Of a stretch of DNA of 6,080 bases, positions 1 through 6,080 are shown in pieces. The notes beneath the pieces are model-generated. The model was not told where the DNA came from. It did no database searches and was given only the letters and a program-made list of their open reading frames with translations. Positions within the stretch are counted from its first letter, which is position 1; each line of letters begins with the position of its first letter. The translations under genes and the position numbers were made by a program. The stretch comes from Gammaproteobacteria bacterium. GTDB taxonomy: Bacteria > Pseudomonadota > Gammaproteobacteria > S144-34. The DNA is taken from NCBI GenBank assembly GCA_015487895.1, contig WFOW01000136.1, forward strand, positions 1-6,080. The letters run 5' to 3'.

Positions 1-934
1 CCTGACGGCGGAGGAGGGCGGCGAAGGCGAGGCGGCGGAAGAGGAGGGCGGCGGGGAGGCGGCCGCCGTGCGCTGGTACGAGCGCACGGGGGCCGGCTTC
101 GCCTTCCACGCCACACCGCTCGACGTGGGGCCTGTGGTGCGGGCGTGGCGCGCGGAGCGCCGCCGCGCCTGGGTGTTCACCTCGGCGACGCTCGCGGTGG
201 GCGAGCGCTTCGACCATTTCCTCGAGCGCATGGGGCTGGCGGAGGAGGAGACGCGCACGCTCCGGCTCGAGAGCCCCTTCGACTACGCCGCCAACGCGCT
301 GCTCTACCTGCCGCCGGGGATGCCGGACCCGAACCGCCCGGACTACACCGATGCGGTGGTGCGCGCCGCCCTGCCGGTGCTGGAGGCGAGCCGCGGGCGC
401 GCCTTCCTGCTCTTCACCAGCCACCGGGCGCTGCGCCTCGCCGCGCGCGCCCTCGAGGGGCGGGTGCCCTGGCCGCTGCTCGTGCAGGGCGACGCCCCGC
501 GCGCGCAGCTCCTCGAGCGCTTCCGCGCCGCGGGCGACGCCGTGCTGCTCGGCACCGCGAGCTTCTGGGAGGGGGTGGACGTGCGCGGGCCCGCGCTTGC
601 CTGCGTGATCATCGACCGCCTTCCCTTCGCCGCCCCCGACGACCCCGTGCTGCAGGCGCGCGCGGCGCGTCTGGCGGAGGCGGGCGAGAGCGCCTTCCTG
701 CGGATCCTCCTGCCCGAGGCCGTGCTGGCGCTCAAGCAGGGCGCGGGGCGGCTCATCCGCGACGAGGCCGACCGCGGGGTGCTCGTGGTCTGCGACCCGC
801 GCCTCGAGGGGCGCGGCTACGGGCGCGCCTTCCTCGAGAGCCTGCCGCCCATGCCGCGCACGCGCGACCTCGGGGCCGTGCAGCGCTTCTTCGCCGCCGA
901 GCGCGCGGCTGCCGGGGCGGGGGACGAACCGTGA
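1..934 (+). CDS. yoaA: YoaA/DinG-family ATP-dependent DNA helicase, C-terminal part (5' end outside window)
   Basis: The reading frame is open from base 2 to the TGA at 932-934, so the gene enters from the left and its N-terminal half (Walker A, iron-sulfur cysteines) is not visible. What is seen is the second helicase domain of XPD/DinG-type superfamily 2 enzymes. FTSATL lies at about 176-193, a motif V-like GTASFWEGVDVRG at about 551-589, and motif VI QGAGRLIR at about 737-760, followed by a VVCDPR strand. The VRWYE segment at 68-82 and the HATPLDVG segment just after it are typical of the YoaA subgroup. These proteins are 5'-3' DNA helicases; E. coli YoaA acts in replication-fork repair together with the HolC clamp-loader subunit. 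Adjacency to tsaB matches the E. coli order and supports YoaA over DinG. The GTG at 68 is an internal valine, not the start. The frame also carries an acidic Glu/Gly/Ala repeat before VRWYE. Confidence 0.88.
   Translation, partial: LTAEEGGEGEAAEEEGGGEAAAVRWYERTGAGFAFHATPLDVGPVVRAWRAERRRAWVFTSATLAVGERFDHFLERMGLAEEETRTLRLESPFDYAANALLYLPPGMPDPNRPDYTDAVVRAALPVLEASRGRAFLLFTSHRALRLAARALEGRVPWPLLVQGDAPRAQLLERFRAAGDAVLLGTASFWEGVDVRGPALACVIIDRLPFAAPDDPVLQARAARLAEAGESAFLRILLPEAVLALKQGAGRLIRDEADRGVLVVCDPRLEGRGYGRAFLESLPPMPRTRDLGAVQRFFAAERAAAGAGDEP
11..67 (+). repeat. In-frame Glu/Gly/Ala low-complexity repeat within yoaA
   Basis: The 13-base word GAGGAGGGCGGCG occurs at 11-23 and again at 41-53, exactly 30 bases (10 codons) apart. 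The encoded units are EEGGEGEAAE and then EEGGGEAAA. Over the first 22 visible codons there are 8 Glu, 6 Gly and 6 Ala. The segment sits just before the VRWYE motif, in what I infer to be a surface loop that varies in length in this family. It was probably produced by replication slippage in G-rich DNA. The left boundary may lie outside the window. Confidence 0.6.
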
Positions 935-1647
935 CGGCCCTGCTGGCGCTGGAGACGGCCACGGACGCCTGCTCGGCGGCCCTGTGGCGCGACGGGGAGG
1001 CGCTCGAGCGGCGGGTGGTGGCGCCACGCGAGCACGCCGCGCGCCTGCTGCCCATGGTGGAGGCGCTGCTCGCGGAGGCCGGGACGACGGGCAGCGGGCT
1101 CGACGCCGTCGCCTTCGGGCGCGGGCCGGGGTCGTTCACGGGGCTTCGCATCGCCGCCGGGGTGGCGCAGGGGCTCGCGCTCGCGTGGGGGCTGCCGGTG
1201 GTGCCGGTCTCGACGCTGGCGGCGCTCGCCCAGGACGCGATCGAGGACGGGGCCGGGGCGGTCCTCGCCGCGCTCGATGCGCGCATGGGCGAGGTCTACT
1301 GGGGCGCCTTCCGGGCCGGCGAGGCCGGCCTGGCGGTCCCGGCAGGGGCGGAGCGGGTCTGCCCGCCCGATGGGGTGGAGGTCCCGGACCCGGGGCCCTG
1401 GGTCGGCGCGGGCCCCGGATGGGAGGCGCACGGCGAGGCCCTGCGCGCGCGCGCCGGCGGGGCGCTCGCGCGCGTGGAGCCGGGCCGGCTGCCGTGGGCG
1501 GGGCGCGTGGCGCGGCTCGCCGTGGCCGCGCTCGCCCGCGGCGAGGCGGTCCCGCCCGAGGCGGCGCTGCCCGTGTACCTGCGCTCGCGCGTCGCGGACA
1601 TCCCCCCGCTGAGCGGCCGGGCCGCCGGATCTCTGCCACCCCGTTGA
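931..1647 (+). CDS. tsaB: tRNA threonylcarbamoyladenosine biosynthesis protein TsaB
   Basis: This 238-residue protein is the TsaB (YeaZ) partner of TsaD and TsaE, which transfer the threonylcarbamoyl group from TC-AMP to A37 of ANN-reading tRNAs in the cytoplasm. TsaB is the catalytically inactive ASKHA-fold paralogue that scaffolds TsaD. Diagnostic segments are the N-terminal LALETATDACSAAL, REHA at 33-36, GRGPGSFTGLR at 63-73, DARMGEVYW at 116-124 and the C-terminal PVYLR at 214-218. Length is close to E. coli TsaB (about 231). The start is a GTG at 931-933 that overlaps the yoaA stop in a GTGA arrangement, with a G-rich GGGGGA at 919-924 as a weak ribosome site. This implies co-transcription and translational coupling. 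The same frame is open far upstream inside yoaA, but that upstream part is an Arg/Ala-rich shadow with no TsaB similarity. Confidence 0.93.
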   Translation: MTALLALETATDACSAALWRDGEALERRVVAPREHAARLLPMVEALLAEAGTTGSGLDAVAFGRGPGSFTGLRIAAGVAQGLALAWGLPVVPVSTLAALAQDAIEDGAGAVLAALDARMGEVYWGAFRAGEAGLAVPAGAERVCPPDGVEVPDPGPWVGAGPGWEAHGEALRARAGGALARVEPGRLPWAGRVARLAVAALARGEAVPPEAALPVYLRSRVADIPPLSGRAAGSLPPR

Positions 1648-1651
1648 ACGG

Positions 1652-1664
1652 CGCCCGAAGGGCG
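1652..1664. terminator. Short hairpin between convergent tsaB and dapE (weak terminator candidate)
   Basis: CGCCC at 1652-1656 and GGGCG at 1660-1664 form a 5-bp G:C stem with a GAA loop in the 34-base gap between two convergent genes. No T-run follows on either strand, so it is not a canonical intrinsic terminator. The position is right for a shared 3' processing or pause hairpin, but in DNA this G+C-rich such stems are common by chance. Confidence 0.25.
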
Positions 1665-1681
1665 GGGGACGTGCCTCAGCC

Positions 1682-3652
<1,971 letters not shown>

Positions 3653-3663
3653 CGCCGGTGCTG

Positions 3664-3668
3664 CCTCC
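3664..3668 (-). promoter_or_regulatory. Ribosome binding site of dapD
   Basis: On the - strand GGAGG lies 11 bases before the dapD ATG, inside a longer GGGAGGGAGGC run. It fixes the start at 3652. No other in-frame start nearby has a comparable site. Confidence 0.6.
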
Positions 3669-3674
3669 CTCCCA

Positions 3675-3705
3675 GCGGATCCGCGGAAGCGGGCATTCTA
3701 CCCGC
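3675..3705 (-). promoter_or_regulatory. Candidate dapD promoter -10 box flanked by inverted repeats
   Basis: On the - strand TAGAAT (3700-3695) matches the sigma-70 -10 consensus at 5 of 6 bases and is one of very few A/T-rich hexamers in the region. A start near 3688 would give a leader of about 36 bases containing the ribosome site. No good -35 hexamer is seen at 16-18 bases spacing. The box lies between matching arms GCGGG (3689-3693) and CCCGC (3701-3705), and a perfect palindrome GCGGATCCGC (3675-3684) follows in the presumed early leader. These may be operator-like or chance in G+C-rich DNA. Confidence 0.4.
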
Positions 3706-3749
3706 AAGGGAGGCCCGGACGCAGGGGGCGCCGGCGGACGGGGCGGGCG

Positions 3750-3755
3750 TACAAT
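3750..3755 (+). promoter_or_regulatory. Candidate -10 box for the lipoprotein gene
   Basis: TACAAT matches the sigma-70 -10 consensus at 5 of 6 bases. Transcription from about 3762 would give a leader of roughly 50 bases before the ATG at 3814. The hexamer 17 bases upstream is G+C-only and does not resemble TTGACA, so the promoter would rely on the -10 box or an activator. It lies back to back with the dapD -10 candidate, about 50 bases apart. Confidence 0.4.
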
Positions 3756-3800
3756 GTCCGCAGGGGAGCCGGGGGAGAAGGGACGGAACACAGCAAGGCG

Positions 3801-3806
3801 AGGAGG
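3801..3806 (+). promoter_or_regulatory. Strong ribosome binding site of the lipoprotein gene
   Basis: A perfect AGGAGG lies 7 bases before the ATG at 3814. It decides the start: the frame is open further upstream (to 3658, with another ATG at 3754), but the upstream extension has no such site and would bury the signal peptide. Confidence 0.8.
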
Positions 3807-3813
3807 TGTGCAG

Positions 3814-4299
3814 ATGAGGGCCGCGACGCGCTCGGGAAGGACGGTGGCGGCGCTGACGGGGCTCGCGCTCGCCGGCGCCGCGGTGCTCGGCGGCTGCGAG
3901 ACACCGCCGACCAAGGAGCAGACCGGCACGGTCATCGGGGGCGTGGTGGGCGGCGTGCTCGGGTCGCACGTCGGCAAGGGCAAGGGGCGCACGGCGGCCA
4001 TCATCGCCGGCACCCTGGTCGGGGCCATGATCGGCGGCAGCATCGGCCGCCACATGGACGCGCAGGACCGGATGCGCACGGCGCGCGCGCTGGAGCACAA
4101 CCGCACCGGCCAGCCCTCGCGCTGGCGCAACCCCGACACCGGCGCCACCTACGAGGTGACCCCCACCCGCACCTACGAGACCGCGGAGGGGCCGTGCCGC
4201 GAGTTCACCGTGCGCGCCGAGATCGGCGGCAGGCCCGAGACCGTCTACGGCACGGCCTGCCGCCAGCCCGACGGGAGCTGGCGCATGGTGGGGGGCTGA
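3814..4299 (+). CDS. Glycine-zipper outer-membrane lipoprotein (17-kDa surface antigen-like)
   Basis: This is a 161-residue precursor. Residues 1-28 form a lipoprotein signal peptide: a basic start (MRAATRSGR), a hydrophobic core and the lipobox LGGC with Cys28 as the lipidated residue. Glu29 at +2 means no inner-membrane retention signal, so outer-membrane sorting by Lol is expected. Residues about 38-81 are a glycine-zipper 2TM domain with two Gly-rich hydrophobic segments (TVIGGVVGGVLGSHVG and AAIIAGTLVGAMIGGSIG) separated by a short basic turn. The C-terminal part (CREFTVRAEIGG, then YGTACRQPDGSWRMV) matches the 17-kDa surface antigen/COG4520 type, with two cysteines. The precise function of such proteins is unknown; envelope integrity is the usual suggestion. 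It is monocistronic, divergent from dapD and convergent with dapC. Confidence 0.85.
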   Translation: MRAATRSGRTVAALTGLALAGAAVLGGCETPPTKEQTGTVIGGVVGGVLGSHVGKGKGRTAAIIAGTLVGAMIGGSIGRHMDAQDRMRTARALEHNRTGQPSRWRNPDTGATYEVTPTRTYETAEGPCREFTVRAEIGGRPETVYGTACRQPDGSWRMVGG

Positions 4300-4335
4300 G
4301 CCGCCGGGCGCGGTCGCGCCGGCGCTCCCGGCTCA
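4297..4335. terminator. Inverted repeat built from both stop codons (bidirectional terminator candidate)
   Basis: TGAGCCG at 4297-4303 and CGGCTCA at 4329-4335 are exact reverse complements. The first three bases are the lipoprotein stop codon, and the last three are the dapC stop codon on the other strand. The enclosed 25 bases are almost entirely G/C and contain a smaller hairpin, GGCGC (4307-4311) with GCGCC (4316-4320). RNA from either strand could fold a long G+C-rich structure. No T-run follows on either side, so it is not a classic intrinsic terminator. Confidence 0.4.
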
Positions 4336-5532
4336 CAGCCCGCGCACGTAGTCGCGGATGCGGCGCGCGGCCTCCACGCAGTCCTCGACCGGCGCCACGA
4401 GGGCGATGCGCACGCGCCCGGCGCCGGGGTCCGCGCCGCCCGCGGGGCGCGAGAGGAAGCTGCCGGGCAGCACGGTGACGTTCTGGCTGGCGTAGAGCCC
4501 GCGCGCGAACTCGGTGTCGGGCACGGGCGTGCGCGGCCAGAGGTAGAAGCCGCCCTCGGGCGCGCGCACGTCCTCGAGCACCTCCGCGAGCAGCGGCACC
4601 ACCGCCTCGAAGGCGGCGCGGTAGCGGGCGCGGTTCTCGCGCACGTGCGCCTCGTCGCGCCAGGCGGCGACGCTCGCTGCCTGCGTGGGTGGGGGCATGG
4701 CGCAGCCGTGGTAGGTGCGGTAGCGCAGGAAGGCGGCGATGAGCCGCGCGTCGCCCGCCACCAGCCCCGAGCGCAGGCCCGGGGCGTTGGAGCGCTTCGA
4801 GAGGCTGTTGAGCACCAGGCAGCCCTCGAAGCCCTCGCGCCCGGCGGCATGCGCCGCGGCGAGCAGCCCCGTCGGCGGGCGCGCCTCGTCGAGGTAGATC
4901 TCGGAGTAGCACTCGTCGGAGGCCACGACGAAGCCGTGCCGCTCGGCGAGCGCCAGCAGCCGCGCCCACCATTCGGGCGGAGCCACGCGTCCCGTGGGGT
5001 TGCCGGGCGAGCACACGTAGACGAGCTGGCAGCGTGCCCAGTCGCCCTCCGGCACGGCGTCGAGGTCCGGCAGCCAGCCGGTCTCGGCCGTGGTGGGCAG
5101 GTAGCGCGGCTCGGCGCCCGCGAGCAGCGCCGCGCCCTCGTAGATCTGGTAGAAGGGGTTGGGCATCATCACCAGCGGGCGGCGCGAGCGGTCCACCAGC
5201 GCCTGCGCCAGCGCGAACAGCGCCTCGCGCGTGCCGTTCACCGGCAGCACGTGGCGCTCGGGGTCTAGGGTCCCCGGGGGCAGCCCGAAGCGCCGCGTCA
5301 GCCACGCGGCGATGGCCTCGCGCAGCGCCGCCCCGCCCCGCGTCGCGGGGTAGCTCGCCAGCCCGTGCAGGTGCTCGATCACCGCCTCGGCGAGGAAGGC
5401 GGGGGTGGGATGGCGCGGCTCGCCCACCGAGAGCACGATGGGATCGAGCTCGCGCGGCGGCCTCACGCCCGCGCGCAGCGCGGCGAGGCGCTCGAAGGGG
5501 TAGGGATGGAGCCTCTCGAGATCGGGGTTCAT
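4333..5532 (-). CDS. dapC: Succinyldiaminopimelate aminotransferase DapC
   Basis: This 399-residue class I/II fold-type-I PLP aminotransferase probably moves an amino group from glutamate to N-succinyl-2-amino-6-oxopimelate, giving N-succinyl-LL-diaminopimelate, between the DapD and DapE steps. Seen: the N-terminal MNPDLERLHPYPFERL typical of the proteobacterial DapC group, SPGNPTG at 175-181 (Asn178), SDECYSEIY with Asp206 and Tyr209, the PLP lysine Lys246 in SLSKRS, GLRSG at 252-256 and the carboxylate-binding Arg375 in GRVRIAL. The ATG at 5530-5532 is chosen because family members begin this way. The frame extends to a TTG at 5562, but that codon lies inside the presumed -10 box. The start has no clear Shine-Dalgarno. 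A general aspartate/alanine-type aminotransferase is the alternative, made unlikely by the N-terminus and the dapD-dapE neighbours. Confidence 0.9.
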   Translation of the reverse strand: MNPDLERLHPYPFERLAALRAGVRPPRELDPIVLSVGEPRHPTPAFLAEAVIEHLHGLASYPATRGGAALREAIAAWLTRRFGLPPGTLDPERHVLPVNGTREALFALAQALVDRSRRPLVMMPNPFYQIYEGAALLAGAEPRYLPTTAETGWLPDLDAVPEGDWARCQLVYVCSPGNPTGRVAPPEWWARLLALAERHGFVVASDECYSEIYLDEARPPTGLLAAAHAAGREGFEGCLVLNSLSKRSNAPGLRSGLVAGDARLIAAFLRYRTYHGCAMPPPTQAASVAAWRDEAHVRENRARYRAAFEAVVPLLAEVLEDVRAPEGGFYLWPRTPVPDTEFARGLYASQNVTVLPGSFLSRPAGGADPGAGRVRIALVAPVEDCVEAARRIRDYVRGL

Positions 5533-5561
5533 GCAGCGGGCCCGGTCGGCGGCGGGCGCCA

Positions 5562-5569
5562 AGTATACT
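5562..5569. promoter_or_regulatory. Palindromic -10 element shared by dapC and the EamA gene
   Basis: AGTATACT is a perfect 8-base palindrome in otherwise G+C-rich DNA and yields TATACT on both strands (5564-5569 on +, 5567-5562 on -), 5 of 6 matches to the -10 consensus each way. On the - strand, initiation near 5555 gives a leader of about 23 bases to the dapC ATG. On the + strand, initiation near 5576-5578 coincides with the transporter ATG. Neither side has a recognisable -35 hexamer. It is the only A/T-rich site in the 45-base gap. Confidence 0.5.
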
Positions 5570-5577
5570 CCGGGGTC

Positions 5578-6080
5578 ATGCGTGCCGAGACCTCGCCGGC
5601 GGCGGTGGCCGCGCTGCTCTACGGCGCCACCCTGTGGGGCGTGGTGTGGTACCCGCTGCGCCTGCTCGAGTCCGCCGGCCTGAGCGGGCTGTGGATCACC
5701 TTCGCGAGCTACGGCGCGGCGCTGCTCGCCGGGCTGCCGCTCGCGCGCGGCTGGCGCCCGCGCCGCGCGGACGCCGCGGGGCTCCTCGCGCTCGCCCTGG
5801 GCGCCGGCTGGTGCAACCTCGCCTTCGTGCTCGCCATGCTCGAGGGCACGGTGGTGCGGGTGCTGCTCCTCTTCTACTTGGCGCCGGCCTGGGCGGCCCT
5901 GCTCGGCTGGCTGCTGCTCGGCGAGCGTCCGGGCCTGCGCGGGGCCGCGGTGGTGTCCGTCGCGCTCGCAGGCGCCGTCGTCATGCTGTGGGAGCCCGCG
6001 GCCGGCCTCCCGCTCCCCGCCGGCCGCGCCGACTGGCTGGCCCTGACCGCGGGCATGGCCTTCGCGGCGGCGAACGTGTG
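5578..6080 (+). CDS. EamA/DMT-superfamily membrane transporter, N-terminal part (3' end outside window)
   Basis: An open frame of 167 codons runs from ATG 5578 to the window edge without a stop. The product is strongly hydrophobic, with inner-membrane helices at roughly residues 8-27, 36-56, 66-88, 92-114 and 121-138, and a sixth beginning near 152. The first EamA repeat shows LYGATLWGVVWYPLRLL in helix 1 and the RVLLLFYLAPAWAALLGW segment ending in the LGERP motif (114-118). Residues from about 150 start the second repeat. Full-length family members have about 10 helices and 280-300 residues and export or import small metabolites, often amino acids; the substrate cannot be read from this. 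The ATG is very close to the presumed transcription start and has only a GGGG run 2 bases before it, so the mRNA may be leaderless. It is divergent from dapC. Confidence 0.85.
   Translation, partial: MRAETSPAAVAALLYGATLWGVVWYPLRLLESAGLSGLWITFASYGAALLAGLPLARGWRPRRADAAGLLALALGAGWCNLAFVLAMLEGTVVRVLLLFYLAPAWAALLGWLLLGERPGLRGAAVVSVALAGAVVMLWEPAAGLPLPAGRADWLALTAGMAFAAANV

Noticed and set aside
145..930. Upstream extension of the tsaB frame inside yoaA as a longer fusion protein
   Set aside because: The extension is Arg/Ala/Pro-rich with no similarity to any domain. TsaB homology begins exactly at the GTG at 931.
1648..1681. A small RNA or extra gene in the tsaB/dapE gap
   Set aside because: Only 34 bases are available, with nothing beyond a 5-bp hairpin and no promoter-like sequence.
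3658..3813. N-terminal extension of the lipoprotein frame, including an ATG at 3754
   Set aside because: The ATG at 3814 has a perfect AGGAGG at 7 bases and directly starts a signal peptide with lipobox. An upstream start would hide it, and the ATG at 3754 overlaps the -10 candidate.
4205..5305. A 366-codon - strand open frame overlapping dapC in another frame
   Set aside because: The Arg/Ala-rich product has no motifs, whereas the overlapping dapC frame has complete aminotransferase motifs.
5533..5562. TTG start of dapC at 5562
   Set aside because: It adds ten residues absent from the family's usual N-terminus, and the codon lies in the palindromic -10 element, upstream of any plausible transcription start.
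5874..6056. A 60-codon - strand open frame within the transporter gene
   Set aside because: Its Ala/Arg/Ser-rich product has no features, and the + strand frame is clearly a multi-helix EamA protein.

Overview
The window is a very G+C-rich, densely coded piece of what looks like an ordinary bacterial chromosome. By eye about three quarters of the bases are G or C, with strong G/C preference at third codon positions throughout. The gene content points to a Gammaproteobacterium: yoaA next to tsaB (the E. coli order), the succinylase branch of lysine/diaminopimelate synthesis with a proteobacterial-type dapC, and a 17-kDa-antigen-like glycine-zipper lipoprotein. A sulfur-oxidiser or Chromatiales-like lineage would fit this base composition, but that is a guess. 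I see no mobile element, phage gene, CRISPR array, tRNA or rRNA, and no stretch over 300 bases without a gene.

Layout. (1) 1-1647, + strand: the C-terminal part of a YoaA/DinG-family helicase, overlapping tsaB (t6A tRNA modification) by 4 bases. (2) 1682-3652, - strand: dapD then dapE in transcription order, 15 bases apart and probably one transcript. (3) 3653-3813: a divergent promoter region. (4) 3814-4299, + strand: a small outer-membrane lipoprotein. (5) 4333-5532, - strand: dapC, convergent with the lipoprotein gene. The two stop codons form the ends of one inverted repeat. (6) 5533-5577: a very short divergent intergenic region holding a palindromic -10 element. (7) 5578 to the window end, + strand: an EamA/DMT-family membrane transporter cut by the window edge.

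DapD, DapC and DapE catalyse three successive steps: tetrahydrodipicolinate to N-succinyl-2-amino-6-oxopimelate, to N-succinyl-LL-diaminopimelate, to LL-diaminopimelate. The product feeds peptidoglycan and lysine synthesis. All three genes lie on the - strand in the order dapC, dapD, dapE, but the lipoprotein gene on the opposite strand sits between dapC and dapD, so dapC should be transcribed separately. All known active-site residues I could check are present.

No new multi-gene system is evident. The points worth a second look are small: the shared palindromic promoter with a possibly leaderless transporter mRNA, the stop-codon inverted repeat, the interrupted dap cluster, symmetric elements around the presumed dapD -10 box, and an acidic in-frame repeat in the helicase.
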